A program made the position numbers and the translations under genes. Positions 1 to 11,225 of a DNA stretch of 64,000 bases are shown here, piece by piece; the stretch's first letter is position 1; each line of letters begins with the position of its first letter. The notes beneath the pieces are model-generated. The model was not told where the DNA came from, searched no databases, and was given only the letters and a program-made list of their open reading frames with translations. Source of the DNA: Dicyema japonicum. Taxonomy: Eukaryota > Dicyemida > Rhombozoa > Dicyemidae. The stretch lies in the NCBI GenBank assembly GCA_011109175.1, contig RDEW01000029.1:96158-160157 (forward strand), given 5' to 3'.

Positions 1-800
1 CAAAGATGCATATAGTTGCGACAGGGAGGAATAGAAGTCGTCTAGTTCGTCTCCATTGATTAATACTCTCACCTTAGTTGGTGCATATACATTAATAATG
101 AAGATTATGGAATTGTTCCTTTCACCGTATTTTAATTGTAAAACACATATTCTATCACCCTCCACGTCTTGTGGATTCGATTGTTGAGTTCTTTTTGTAT
201 TGCAAATCCCATGCCGTAGTGTGGGCAATTCGAAGGGTGCAGAATCAGGCGGAAATCATTGTTGATTTCATCTAGTCCGCCTTTTACTTTCGTTTCCTGT
301 AACCACGGTTACCTTGTACGATCCAAGCATAAATTTCTTCTTTTAGTATCCGACTTTAATCCTCTTACATTGAACGAGCTAATAGTGAAAGATCAAAAGC
401 ACGAAAATTGGGTAAATCCATATTGAATATAAGAATCAATCCATTTGCGATTAACCATTACAATCAAATAACAAAAAAACACGTGGAATAAAATTAATTA
501 AATATTCTAATGCTAAGACCTGCTTTCCGAGGTTAAACCAACAAACCTTTTGTTTAATTGTTTAAAAAATTCAGGGACTGTGGTAACTCGATGTCTATTA
601 TTAACTTGCTTTTCAGTGTGTTAAAACATACTTCCATAATCATGCTACAGAATTCTCATCAACTATAAGAGACCAAGGTCAGAAAGCTATCTTATATTCC
701 TTCGACTTACTCTGCTGCATAAACTCGAGTTTTTTCAAATTATGCAACGAAGTAAAAAATTATTCCATGATAATCGGTAATATTAAAAAATTTTTCTAAA
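1..800. other. Intergenic, no gene seen
   Basis: AT-rich sequence with frequent stops in all frames. I see no conserved protein, tRNA-like head or repeat unit here that recurs elsewhere in the window. Confidence 0.5.
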
Positions 801-809
801 AAACCCAGG

Positions 810-1045
810 TTTTCCGGTACCGATTTACTCCTGTTGCGGTCGAGTCATCGGGAGCCGTGGTCCAATGACTACTGAGTTTTTGCGCGAACTCGGAGGAATG
901 CTTGCCAGAAAGGAAGGGATCAACGAGAAGGGTTATGACTGAGACAAAAGATTGGAATGGTTACACTCCGAAGGAACTCGTTTGCGATTCATGCAGCCGG
1001 CTTCCTCAACTAACATTTGTTTCTTTGTTAAAGGAACATAAAAAA
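810..1045 (+). mobile_element. LINE 3' end fragment (copy 1)
   Basis: This stretch is about 85% identical by eye to 56870-57110. The better copy encodes the far C-terminus of a non-LTR reverse transcriptase: a 'RFTPVA.ESSGAVGP' motif, a short helix with 'LRELGG', then 'LRQKIGIAILRGN' and a stop. Elements related to R2/NeSL-type LINEs end this way. This copy has lost the frame (stop after the GAV motif). Both copies run into an AT-rich tail. Copies that keep only the 3' end are the usual product of incomplete reverse transcription. Confidence 0.7.
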
Positions 1046-1699
1046 TAATTTTTATAAAATATTCTTAATTTCATTAGTTTCAAAATGTTCTTTTAGCCAA
1101 AAAATATATTTACCCTCATCCAACTTCAATGACTAGAAAGTGAGGCTCTGATCGGGAAAGTGACGTTAATGATCGGGAAGCCCAATAATCAAATTAAAAT
1201 TTAAGCATTAACATTAGGCCTTTCTAATGGACAGGAGTTTTTTATGATTGTTATGAGACAAGTTATCGTGTCTCATGTTGACTAGTGACCTATTGGATCA
1301 TTGATCGGACTAACAAGGTCGTCCACTTATGGCCCAAGGATTCCCGACGTTTCTTCACTATAAAAAACGTAGTCTTCAAAATATTTAATAAAAAGTTCTA
1401 TTCTTTCGTTGTGATACTTACGCTGTGCCTGGAATCGAAGCCTACTCCTTTTGAAAATCGTCGACCCGAATGAAAGCAAAGTTGATTAGATTTATGGAAT
1501 CTTTGGAGGTATTTGCCTCAGAGTTATTTGTACCTTTGGAAACTGCAACAACCTTATCGTCCTCGGGGCTTGAAAGTCTTCATTCATTGATGGAAGGAAA
1601 TCTTCCGCAGTTCTCACTGTGTATCGAGACAAACGAAATACGCAGCTGAGACATTCTTTTGAGGGAAAAACAATCTCCAAGCTATTCGTTTCTGTACAT

Positions 1700-1812
1700 C
1701 TAACGACATCACTTGTCATACAGGAACCTTCAGCTGAAGCATACATAGAAAGATTCGAACCCTGGCCATCAGGACTTTGTCCAGCACTTATGACACTACA
1801 CCATCCCGACTT
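1700..1812 (-). mobile_element. tRNA-derived SINE, degraded head
   Basis: Read on the minus strand this has an A-box-like stretch (GATGGTGTAGTG) and, about 40 nt later, a B-box (GGTTCGAATC). Next comes the SINE body start GCTGAAGGTTCC, shared with copies at 4620 and 15050. Open frames across 1492-1858 read through this SINE and are probably not genes. Confidence 0.55.
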
Positions 1813-2157
1813 AAACGACATTACAACGCATTTAAGAGCGGTCCTCGAGATTCCATAATCGAAGCTTGCCTTCTCAGGACCTCAAAAATTATCATAATTG
1901 TAAACTCTTGTATGAGCATCCATGTGCAGTGATCTTCGGATTGTGTACGGAATTCCTACTTAGCTCCATGTAGCCCTTGTCCTCTTCCTTGAACAAGTTG
2001 ATTGACTAAGAACCATCAGAAACCCAAAGTCATGAGAACCCAATGAACTAGACTGATCATCCATCAGAACATAAATAGGATAATTTGTCTAATAAGCGCC
2101 TAGCTAAGATTGACGTCCAATCTTTTTCCTTGGTGGTTGCACAACAGGGTATCCTTC

Positions 2158-2406
2158 TCATGGGAATAAAACGGATGAGAATGAAGTGATAAAAATATTT
2201 TCTAGCGCATAAAAGTCAGAGGATACGAAAGATAAGAAATAACAAGGTTGACAAGTGCTTGCTTCGCAAATGCTGCAATATTCTCTTGGCTTCATTGCTT
2301 CATTTGACAAAGCAATATTGCATATTAGGCAATACGGCTTTGCTTCATCAATGGGACTTGGAATTAACAAAAATCTTCCTTGCCAACTACGGGCTGAACT
2401 CACCAC
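2158..2406 (-). pseudogene. hAT-type (ZBED5-like) transposase fragment
   Basis: The minus-strand frame contains 'YCLICNIALSNEAMKP', which matches the first half of the BED-type zinc finger of domesticated and active hAT transposases (typical C-L-I/L-C-x3-LSNEAMKP). The second zinc half and the catalytic domain are missing or out of frame. I read it as a decayed DNA-transposon remnant. Confidence 0.6.
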
Positions 2407-2682
2407 AAAGAAATTTATTTCGCGCTTCTTAATAATTTATGTCCGTACGTGGAACTCCACAAAAACCAATCAAAATAAAAATTAGTTCTCTGGATAATTC
2501 AGATTTTTCTGAGTTGAATGGTGTAATTTTTAGTTAAAATCGTTATTATTTTAAAAACATAAAGTAGCCAAAACCAGTCAAAATGAATAAAGTGTCATTT
2601 TAGTGATATTTTATTATTCTTAATTAACAAAAAACTTAAACAATAATAATAATCGAATAAAGAAAATCAATTGTAATTAACA

Positions 2683-2962
2683 CTATGCAAGCTGAATTCT
2701 CCTCCTCTTTTGGCATTGGCCCTTTGTATTACCCTCACTGTTCTTCTCGTATACCACTAGAGAAAGCAAATCACTAGACAAGACAACTGTTTCTATTGGT
2801 TCCTCTTCGACGTCACCTCCGAGTTTAGAGCCTCTTGAGATAAGATGATTAGTCACTCTTGTAACCTCATCATTATAGTTATCAACTTTCAGCCCATGTC
2901 TATGCTCGATTATCATGCTCTATAAAATTTTTTAACTGATTAACTTTGCATCTTCCATACAT
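2683..2962 (-). CDS. Small two-exon protein, unrecognised
   Basis: The predicted protein has 83 residues. Exon 1 (2945-2962) encodes MYGRCK, then a 25-nt GT-AG intron (2920-2944), then exon 2 in phase 0 to the stop at 2683. The intron length and the AT-rich flanks match the recognised genes here, which is why I prefer this start over the downstream ATG at 2916. The protein is mixed acidic/basic with a 'GGDVEEEP' stretch in the middle and a basic end (QKRRRIQLA). I see no signal peptide or membrane helix and do not recognise the family. It may be a small nuclear or ribonucleoprotein subunit, judged only from its charge. Confidence 0.55.
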
Positions 2963-3106
2963 GGAAATTTTTGTTTTTGATAAGTTGTTTTCTGAGCCTC
3001 CTGATCCGATTAAATCATCTCGACTTTTCTGGTCCACACGCGTCTTTTTATTAGGCTTACATTAAATAGTTTTCCAAATGCGTCGCTTTCAAGAAAGAGT
3101 ATATTT

Positions 3107-3349
3107 TTGGAATACCAAGAGCACCGTAGGTTCAAGGCCAGTTTAGGAGGTATCATTTATAAAATAATGTATAGGTTAAATCAATCTCTTAAAAATGGTT
3201 ATCATCCGTTTCTTTTACAGAAGGAAAAAATGCGAAAGAAAAGATGGAAAAATGATGAAGAATCGTTGAATGTAGGAGACAGAGTCATTCTACGAACGGA
3301 CTGTGATTACAATCAAACAACGAAAAAAGGTCCATTCTGGTATTTTTAA
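3107..3349 (+). pseudogene. Retroelement integrase C-terminal-like fragment
   Basis: The frame ends with 'LNVGDRVILRTDCD', which resembles the small beta-barrel after the integrase core of LTR retrotransposons (typically L-x-VGD-x-V). There is no catalytic core, LTR or protease in frame nearby. It is a weak match and I treat it as decayed. Confidence 0.35.
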
Positions 3350-4019
3350 CTAAATAAAATAATTAGAGTCAGAAAAAATGTTTAAAAAATGCAAAAAATC
3401 GATGATGTTCCACGAACGGACGGTGACAATTTATGTTAGCCTTCTAATAATTTTTAATATATTTTTACTTTTCATTAATACTTTCGTTTTTTTTATAAAA
3501 ATTAAAAAAATTAATAGTTAAAATCCTAGTATCTTTAGGTTTTATTGAAAATCCGAAGGATCAACCTAAAGCCCTGTTTGTGATGTGGCGTGGGTTTTTA
3601 CAACGAAGCGATAATTGAACACGCAAAACGCAAGCATCCTACATATTATCGGGTCTTTGATAGAAAAAGCTGGAGACAACTGAGAAGGATGTTTGATTGA
3701 GTAGATTTATCTTATTTTATGAGTTGCAGTTAAAGCTTGTTGTAATTGCAAGAAATTATAAACAATCTTTTTCGCTGACCAACTCCTAGTGTTATCACAC
3801 TTTGTCAGTTTAACGATTTATCAGTAATTGATATACTTCACCTCTTGGATACTTAATTGGAGAGGATGTAATAAAGGGTCATCAGCCAAGAAGAGAAATG
3901 CGTTATCTCATATTACTGACCCTCTAGGCATGTTTCAAAATCAAATATAGTTTCTTGGCCTTTGGGTTTCTCCCTAACTTTAATTAGCGTTTTGAATTCT
4001 GTTGCCACACGAATCAGAT

Positions 4020-4310
4020 AATACACTTTGATCTTAGCTAAGGGATGGAAAGTGATAACTTTTCGGATTCAAAAAATTAGTTAAGTGTATCCAGTTTCCA
4101 CTGCTATGGAAACAGTGTCCATTCGGAGTCAGCATAAAAGGAAAAAGACGTCCATACTTGCAGTTGTGGAAACTCTTCCTTAGGAGTGGGAGAGAGTAAA
4201 TGATCCTTTTTGTGCCAGTCTGACACCTTGACAGGTGGATCACGTGACGCCACTCTAATAGGAAGAAAATGGGGAGGAACAGACAAAACAAACAGAAAAC
4301 TTCAACCAAT
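4020..4310 (+). repeat. Dispersed repeat C (copy 1)
   Basis: The core, about 4155-4290, carries 'CAGTTGTGGAAAC', 'GGAGTGGGAGAGAG', 'AAATGATC' and 'GGTGGATCACGTGACGCC'. The same blocks in the same order recur near 30940, 56310 and 59090 and, inverted, near 60940. Copies differ by scattered substitutions and indels. There is no coding potential shared between copies and no tRNA-like head. The class is unknown; it could be the non-coding 3' part of a LINE or a SINE. Confidence 0.7.
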
Positions 4311-4619
4311 TAGTCACGCGGAGAATAAATGTCTATGACACATTTTTCCATTTGAACATAAAAAATTTTTTTACAATAACTTTTTTCCATTTGTACATTA
4401 ATAGCTTTTACGTCCAGAAGACGGGTCAGCTCTTCAATGGTCCGGGTCCACCTACTAGTTCTATTCAGAACCAAATATGCGTGTTAGATGTACGGGAGCG
4501 TCCGCTCTTGGCTGTAACGTTTTTGGTTCCTTTCACTTGAAGGGAGCGGTTGGAGCTTGGGACAGATTTAACGTTGGACAATATTCTAAGCATATCGCAC
4601 AACAACTGCACTTTTAAAA

Positions 4620-4850
4620 AAGTGTAACGACCCCCGGGAAAGAAGTCTGATGTCCCCTAGTTCGAATCTCGCTGCTGTACATTTCAGTTGAAGGTTCCAC
4701 GCATCTACGATGCTTTGGCTTGCCGTCATCAGTGAACATTTCACCTCGGAACCGGATCACCCATAAAGGACATAACAACAAAAGCATACCCTGCTTTTCT
4801 CTCCACGATTAGCTATCATAACTGTTCTTTACTTAACTCTTCAGAGGAAC
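4620..4850 (+). mobile_element. tRNA-derived SINE, family 1
   Basis: It contains a B-box (TAGTTCGAATCTC) at about 4658, then the family-1 body: GTTGAAGGTTCCACGCATCTAC, a degenerate 'TTGACG...GTCATCAGTGAA' block and the 3' block TAACTGTTCTTTACTT. The A-box end is degenerate. Same orientation and block order as 21890-22130 and 34130-34380. Confidence 0.65.
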
Positions 4851-4984
4851 GAATTATTATGATTTAATCACACTTTCTCACCTTTTTTAGAATATGTACT
4901 TCCGCATATGTTGGCCCTTGTCCTGCCATTAGATCCCCCAGAGATCAGACAATAAGACAATCTATCTGACGTAAATCTAACATT

Positions 4985-5300
4985 AAAGAAAATGGGACAC
5001 CACAAAGATCAGTCAGGTTTAGTCAGGTTGATTAGGCCATGTCATCAAGGAGACATGAAGGGCATAACGATGGAGCCACGTGGTGCCATGTCTCCTTGAT
5101 TGATGATTTCATTTCCTTTCCACCACCTTACTCAGGAGACGCCCAATGCCTGGCCGGCATTCAGAAGGACCCATCTATTCATTCCACTTTGAGGCAATTT
5201 TGCTCCCTGGCGATGAGTTCTCAGCTTTTGGACAAAATCCTTTGGGTAACTGTGCTTGAGCGAGGGTTCTGTTAGAACGCGTCAGGATCAAGTAATTGTT
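4985..5300 (+). repeat. Dispersed repeat D
   Basis: Blocks 'GCCACGTGGTGCCATG', 'TTGATTGATGATT', 'GGCATTCAGAAGGA' and 'GCGAGGGTTCTG.TAGAACGCGTCAGGATCAAG' recur in the same order at 60610-60830. Part of the start is also seen at 7340-7450. The two full copies share no open frame. The end (GCGTCAGGATCAAGTAATT) has the shape of other LINE 3' ends here (GGGATCACTTAATT), so it may be a LINE 3' segment. Confidence 0.6.
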
Positions 5301-5504
5301 AGTTTGGTTTTACCCCTGATGGTTCTTAAGTACTTTAACGTTTCCTGGGTCACTAGAAGAAGACACTAGTTTTCATCCACCATGAAGCTAAGTAGATATA
5401 GTTATTCAAAGTAACGTTAACAATATTGTTCATTAAAGCACGTGTTTATCATTCTCCATACGAATAGAATTAGCTACTCTCACTTACTAATTTATTACAT
5501 TTTC

Positions 5505-5660
5505 TGGAAGTGACGAGTGATTCATCACTGCGGAAACGGATTGTCTTCAGGAAGTCACACGCAGTCCAAAAGAAGTTATGAACACACTCATCCTGGATTG
5601 GGCACAATCCGTATTATCATAACTGTCCTTTATTTCAAAATAAAGTGAAATTCCTGTAAA
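5505..5660 (+). mobile_element. SINE family 1, 3' fragment
   Basis: It lacks the tRNA-like head but has 'TGACGAGTGA', 'CATCACTGCGGAA', 'GGATTGTCTTC' and the 3' block 'CATAACTGTCCTTTATTTCAAAATAAAGTG' split over 5620-5650. These match full copies at 14810-15115 (inverted) and 35985-36250 (inverted). Confidence 0.6.
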
Positions 5661-5710
5661 ACTGAGGTTCAAGTCATGAAAACAAGACAAATATAAATGT
5701 GTACGAAGTC

Positions 5711-5956
5711 TTAGTCAACTTTGAATTTATCAATAGTTTTACTAACAACATCCAGGTGGTCTAAAATTCCATTCAGGGTTAATCTTTGGGCATTAATATC
5801 AACTGATTTGATGTTTATTATTAGAAAATTCTCCTCAACGTGCATTTCCTTAGTAGATCCAGATCTTTTCGGCTCCTTTTCTACAACCATGCTGTTATAG
5901 GCGATTGTGGCGTCCTTTAGGCATTTGAATGGGATTTTTATGGATCTAATAGGCAT
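5711..5956 (-). CDS. PCC1: KEOPS/EKC complex subunit Pcc1 (LAGE3-like)
   Basis: This is an intronless 81-residue protein, the normal size for Pcc1. It follows the family pattern: an N-terminal strand 'IKIPFKC', helix 'ATIAYNSM', strand 'EPKR', then a long strand and the closing helix with 'LDHLDVVSKTIDKF', which matches the conserved 'FLDHL..V..TM..F' of LAGE3/Pcc1. In KEOPS, Pcc1 binds the Kae1/OSGEP subunit, dimerises the complex and helps make the t6A base next to the anticodon of ANN-decoding tRNAs. The ATG at 5956 sits downstream of AT-rich sequence. Its left neighbour is a SINE fragment and its right neighbour a dead LINE, so there is no operon context. No residue looks damaged. Confidence 0.8.
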   Translation of the reverse strand: MPIRSIKIPFKCLKDATIAYNSMVVEKEPKRSGSTKEMHVEENFLIINIKSVDINAQRLTLNGILDHLDVVSKTIDKFKVD

Positions 5957-6023
5957 TTATTAAAAACAATACGCTGAAGGCACATCACACAATTCAAGCA
6001 TTTTTAAATAATAATTTAATTTT

Positions 6024-6700
6024 CTATAGTTTATTAAAAAATTTATTACGTAACAGGACAATCAAAGTAATCCAGTTGATAGGATGGAATGGCTGTTTCC
6101 CCTGACAACTGCCAGAGAAATCTTTTGGAACAGCCACTCGGTTCTCGATAAGACAACAGCGGGCTGTACATTGAATCTTGTGGAGACGAGAGGCTGTCGT
6201 ATTATTTATTTTGAAATTCTTGAAAGTCAGAGTAGCCTCCACAGCTTTCAACGCAGAGCCAGCAAGTCTCGACTAGGAATAGGTGTCGGTACAGGCCCCA
6301 TCCTAAATCAAGCTTTATCCCTTAGAGAAGGGGAAGACAGTTACCCCGTCATGGTGCTTTCTATCACCGGGATCCAGGGCCACTGGTTCCAGAGACGACG
6401 GGATTCCAACCGTCTCAAGAGAGCGCCTCACAACTCATTTGATGGCTGCATGCCTCAGGAACCAGCCTCTGCTGAGACGACAAGAGAAGGGGTGAAGTCC
6501 TTTGCAGTCCACAACAGATCCACAATTGCATGATTGAGGCTGGCACAAGTCGATCCCGAGACGGATAGATATCCCATTCCGGAGGGCGTCCTGTCCCAGA
6601 AGGGTCTTCGCATCCTCGGACTTGAAGGAAGTGCCAATAAATGGATTCTATATCCATGCGAACGTTTCACCGTCGAAATCTTTAAAATAATGAGCAAAAT
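6024..6700 (-). pseudogene. LINE C-terminal domain remnant
   Basis: Read in several minus-strand frames, 6700 to 6024 gives the end of a non-LTR retrotransposon polyprotein: 'RLGIDLCQPQSCNCGSVVD' followed by 'GLHPFSC' (a Cys-rich motif C-x-CG...GLH-x3-C), then 'RHAAINEL', a 'DGVTVFPFSKG' block and the terminal 'ILSTG'. At least three frame breaks separate these pieces, so it is dead. Plus-strand frames at 6084-6752 are its antisense shadows. Confidence 0.65.
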
Positions 6701-6759
6701 GCTTCACCAATCCAAATGTTCAGCAAATATTCCCAAAATGTCAACCAAATAGGCAAATT

Positions 6760-7300
6760 TGACAATTTCGAATCACTTTTACACGAGACAGCCAGGCACT
6801 CATAATAATATAAAAGTGAAGCAAAGTGGTAAAGACAGTGGCAGAAATAGAAACCAGTCGTGGATATTTTTGAAACGCGACTGAGTGGTCCAGTCCCTGG
6901 AATGGTTATAATTATGAGATTTGAGTGTATTTTTTCTAGGTTATTTATAAAAAGTGATCCCAGACAGGAAAACATAGGTCATCGTTGTTCTGGTAAATTG
7001 TCTGTAGACAATCGTCAAGCTCTCAGTGCTCTGACAAAATAACGTACCTGCCACGGCCCGAAATAGGTTAAGTTTCTGAGATTTTTCCAGTCCATACGAG
7101 ATTGTCTACAATTAGAAAAACAGAGTTTTTTTTAATTAAAAAAAACTTAATAAAGTCATTGTAAAGTCTCTTAGCAGAGTCTCTTTTCTCATCACTTCAT
7201 TATGACACTCTGATGACGAAATGTAACTTTTAATGGACTTTCGAACTAACTCCTTGATCCCTACTCGTTCCAGCGTTCCAGAACTTGTCTCCAGGTATTG
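6760..7300. other. No gene recognised
   Basis: Short frames on both strands without conserved motifs. 7070-7160 is A/T homopolymer-rich. The segment around 7190-7240 (GTTATGACACTCTGATGACG) may be a very old SINE fragment, but I cannot support it. Confidence 0.4.
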
Positions 7301-7304
7301 TCAC

Positions 7305-7570
7305 CCCGGGGAAAGAATAGTTGGATCCTCTTTATGACGGTCAGGCATTGGGTGTCTTATCAGTAAGGTGGATCCAATGACCCCATCGGAAAGAGGGAAA
7401 ATATTTTTGACCAACTAGCCACATTGCACCACGTGGCGCCACGTGACATACTTTCAATCCCACTTGGACGTAAATCCTGATGTGGACTATCCCATTGTCA
7501 AGGTGGGTTTCAATACTTCCGAGCGGGAAAAGGTTGATATATGTGGCACACCCTTCAGATCTCAGCAACT
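7305..7570 (+). repeat. Repeat D-related block with paired CACGTG
   Basis: It contains 'GGTGGATCCAATGACCCCATC' and 'AGCCACATTGCACCACGTGGCGCCACGTGAC', with two CACGTG palindromes 12 bp apart. The flanking text resembles repeat D near 5050 and the block at 33640-33760. It is not coding: the frames differ between copies. Confidence 0.45.
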
Positions 7571-7599
7571 AGACAAACGTGCCGTTGTTGACTCTACCT

Positions 7600-9520
7600 C
7601 TCAGTAGCCTCTCAAATTCGCACTTTGACTTTATAAATACGAAATTTTGACCTAAAAAATTGACTTTACTAATCTAAACTTTATTAAAATATAGAATAAT
7701 GTTATAAAATCGTTTTCAGGTTGAAAATTTCGGTAGATAATATTTTATCAATAATAAAAATCTTCTGAATAAGGATATTTTTTCAAATAGCCGTATATGC
7801 ATTGAGAAATATGTTGTTTTTCCATTTTTAATAGGAAAAACAGAAAATCTAGATTCCAGATACTTCTTAATTCTGCACAAATTGTTACTGAAATACGATT
7901 TTTAAATATTCTAGCTGCGTCTTCTACTGTGAAGTAAATATTCCCTGTCATCTTTATCAATTTATAAACCAATATTGACATAATTGGCTGATAAATTGCA
8001 AATTTTCATCAAAATTATAGTTTACTTCAATAAATTTTTACGATAATATTCTAAAATTACAAAACAATTTCCCCTTATGACTGGAATCATTTTGATTAGA
8101 TATCCAATTTTAATAAAATTTTTCTGTTTTTATGCAAGAAATTTATAGCCCACTGGACTCTAACGGAAATATTTTGACTGAATCTGATGTGGAGATGCGG
8201 AGTAACAGGGAGGTTATGGCACACTCCTCTTCTAAGAGAAGAGGGGTTACCAACAATCTGGATCAAAATACGCTTAATTAGCTAATTTACTCGTTATTAT
8301 TATTTTATTTGAATAAATTGCAAGAAATCTATTAGTGCATTCACATATATCGATTCCGTAATTTTTTCTAATTATATAATAAATGCATGTAAAAAACTCA
8401 AAAATGGCTCCGGTCAAGTTATCTATTGCATAAACTTTCTACACTTTTGCATAGAAGTAAGTAAAACGATATCCAACTCCCTCAAACTAGTTTTTTAAAC
8501 TTTAATGTTCAGCTTTTGCAAATAAAATCATATTCGAGTAAGCATTAGTGACCTCATTGAGCCTAGAATCGGTAGATGGAATGAGAAAATCGGATATTTT
8601 TACATCGCAACTGAGAAATAAAAATGATAGACCTGTTAGTTTTAAATATTTATTTTACAAAACAATCAATAAAAAGCTGTGTTAGAAGTGAGTTGATAGA
8701 AAATTCACCAGGGTATTTTCTAATAACAGTCTTAACCTTTTCAATGACTTTCCTGATTTGATAACAGATGACACGTTAGTATTTTATCTATAAACTCAAA
8801 AAAATAATAAATAAAAATCATTAAAAATTTTGATTTTATTGACCTAAAAAATTAAATTTGACCATTTTTGACATTACCCAAAATTTTGACGTTTTTTACT
8901 TTATAACTTTTGATTTATATAACATTTTTGATTGAAAATCACATTTTTATAAGTTTTAAACAATTTTAAGGAACATATGAATTTTTGACTTTATTGACAA
9001 AAATCGCCCTACTGATGATTCTGTGATGAAGAACCATCTTGACTAACCCCTGACTGTAGTTCAGGGAAGAAATGTGGAGTGTACTAAATCTGGGTGAGAG
9101 TAGATGCTCAGACCACCAAAGCGGACAGGTGCGGTTGTTCCATCCAATCCATGGTCCTCCAATTGGATATTTTGACATTTTGAGTAGATTCTATTGGCAT
9201 ACGGCACTCGTCTAGGTAACACAAGACATATAACGACATCCCTTGCCACAGCTGCTTCCGAAGCTGACCGGAGGTGGGTCCAATGGATCCCCGTTTAACT
9301 TTAGAGGACTATGAAATAAAGTATTTCTCATGGGTCAGGTTTGTGCTTTTTTACAGGAACTATTAAAACTTAGTAACCTCCGAGAGTGCTGAACCTCTCA
9401 ATTGTCTGACGAGCACTAAAGAGATCGGTTTACTCGCAACGTTGAGACTAACTGCTGAAAACTAAACTCCAATTGTATCTAATAGTTTCCCGAAGAGTTT
9501 TCTTTTGATTTTACATTAAT
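7600..9520. other. AT-rich intergenic, weak ORF only
   Basis: Very AT-rich with long A/T runs. A 77-codon minus-strand frame (7748-7981) has no recognisable motif. 8820-8950 is a run of near-repeated 'AAATTTTGA' words resembling repeat E (26640, 46860). No gene can be supported. Confidence 0.45.
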
Positions 9521-9689
9521 AATTATAGCAAACCCTCATTAATCCAAACAAAAAATTGGATTTTTTCGGTTTGTGGGGGTTTTCGGATTGTGAGGGGAAT
9601 AAATATACTAATTTCATTGTAATTAATATTCATGTTTTCTCAGAAGAAAATATATAAAAATTTTAAAATTAAAACTGTTTTTTTTATTT

Positions 9690-10010
9690 AATAAAGTCAT
9701 AAATAGTTGTTTGATTGTGGGGTCTGTGTGGAGTCTGATTGTACAAACTCCACATCCGTCCCCAGTCTGCTTTCAGAGGAGGCGACGGTGATAAATGGCC
9801 TGGGCTTCCTACGTATGTGCAATGAGTTAGGAAACTCATTAAGAGAGAGGGTGGTTCATGCGGAGGAATTCAGATCGGCATTAAAAAAGTGCACCCCGAT
9901 AGAATTCCTCTGCAGAAATAACAAAGACACTTCAGAAACGCTGTTGGTTCACTGGCGGAGCATTTAGAGAATTCGAGAGATGTTGGAGGCTGGGATCACT
10001 TAATTTAGCA
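9690..10010 (+). repeat. Repeat F (LINE 3' end), nested in pogo element
   Basis: It shares 'GGCTTCCTACG', 'GCAATGAGTTAGGAAA', 'GAGAGAGGGTGGTTCA' and the ending 'TTGGAGGCTGGGATCACTTAATT' with 31250-31450. A poorer copy lies at 28180-28320. In the 31254 copy the frame reads '..RERVVH.E...VRELLEAGIT', so it may be the last codons of a LINE. It lies between the two inverted ends of the pogo element, so it probably inserted later. Confidence 0.6.
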
Positions 10011-10201
10011 AATTTTTTAACTCTACTAAATTTTATGCATTTAATAGTTGTATTGGCAAAAATTCTCCATCAGTCTCTCCATGTTCAACATCAATAATTT
10101 CCTCGTCGGCATTATAATCTTCACAAAAAGAGTGACAACTTCTTTCTCATTTATGTTTGAGTTAGTTTCCTTTCATTTTCATAGTACAATAATTTTCAAA
10201 C

Positions 10202-10633
10202 TCAAAATCCTTTAAACATCTTATTGTGGCCAATAAAAGGGTTTAATTTGTAATGTTCCAGTTCATTAGCACAAAGAGCTATAGTGATTCTCACTTTTGA
10301 TTGCTTTATGCCTTTTCTATCTTTAGATGAAATTGTTCTAGAAAGGACAGATTGATAAAAGAGTCCAGTTTCATCCATATTTGGAAATACATCAGGGTCA
10401 ACTTCTTTTATCTTTATCATAGTTTGTCTATTCAAATTAATTTCATTTTGTGTTAAGCTGTTAGCCTCTCTGTGAATAACTCTCAGTTTAAGATTAAATC
10501 CTCTTTTAAATCTGTGTAGCCAGCATATCGAAATTCCAAAATAAAGGTTCATTTTTATTTCAAAGATATGGGATAATTCTCTGAGATTCATTTTTGTGTA
10601 TTTTTTATTTTGCAAACATTCCTTTCTATCCAA
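10202..10633 (-). pseudogene. Tigger-type transposase fragment
   Basis: The 143-codon frame has 'DVFPNMDETGLFYQSV' with the first catalytic Asp of the DDE triad (typical 'N.DETGLFW'), then 'RTISSKDRKGIKQSKVRITIALCAN', which matches 'K.SKERVT.LLCAN' of Tigger/jerky/CENP-B transposases. The N-terminal CENP-B DNA-binding helices and the other two catalytic Asp residues are absent, so it cannot be active. Confidence 0.75.
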
Positions 10634-10931
10634 TAGAAATTTCGGTTCTCTTTCTAACCACTGTAAGATTTTACTTTAAAATTTAACAATAAATTAATCA
10701 GAAATTTTTAATAAATGTCTTTCGGATTATGAAGTTTCGGTTTATTGAAGCCTGTTTGTATGGAATCTTCGTACTGAATCAAACAAAAATTCGGATTATT
10801 GAAGTTCTGATTAATAAGGTTTTACTGTATTTGTGTCTTATTAACCCATAAATAATCGATTTTTGCTAAACAGAACATTGCTGTGAAACTAAAGAAATAG
10901 GCTTCTGAGACGTTTGCCGCTGAACATCTAT

Positions 10932-11225
10932 GGAAGCGCTATTTCCGTACCCCTGTGAATTCGTGTCCACTATACAGCTTACTGGCCCTTCTAGCTTCCT
11001 AAATGACGAAAGACCTATCCGCATGTGAGATTTTGTTAGTCGAGGTTAAGGATCACAAGAGCAAGTCCCCGAGGCAAAGGAAGCGCTATTTCCGTACCCC
11101 TGTGAATTCGTGTCCACTATACAGCTTACTGGCCCTTCTAGCTTCCTAAATGACGAAAGACCTATCCGCATGTGAGATTTTGTTAGTCGAGGTTAAGGAT
11201 CACAAGAGCAAGTCCCCGAGGCAAA
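10932..11225 (+). repeat. Perfect 147-bp tandem duplication
   Basis: 10932-11078 and 11079-11225 appear identical along their whole length, starting GGAAGCGCTATTTCCG and ending CCCCGAGGCAAA. No differences were seen on reading, so the event is recent or the array is maintained. There is no coding frame across the unit. It sits just downstream of the 3' end of GALC. An assembly artefact is possible. Confidence 0.85.

Larger units (their letters stand above)
9526..10827 (-). mobile_element. pogo/Tigger-like DNA transposon, defective
   Basis: The right end read inwards is CAGTAAAACCTTATTAATC and the left end is TAGCAAACCCTCATTAATCC. These are imperfect terminal inverted repeats with a TA dinucleotide outside each, as expected of pogo/Tigger elements. 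Inside, the minus-strand frame 10202-10633 matches the start of the DDE domain of the family (see next entry). The element is short and interrupted by unrelated repeat DNA at about 9690-10010. Confidence 0.7.

Noticed and set aside
1492-1858. 109- and 79-codon frames as genes
   Set aside because: They read through a SINE head and share no conserved motif.
6084-6752. Long plus-strand frame (149 codons) as a gene
   Set aside because: It is antisense to recognisable LINE C-terminal motifs on the minus strand.
10932-11225. 147-bp unit as a nucleosome-phasing satellite
   Set aside because: Only two units exist and nothing else supports it; the length match is probably chance.
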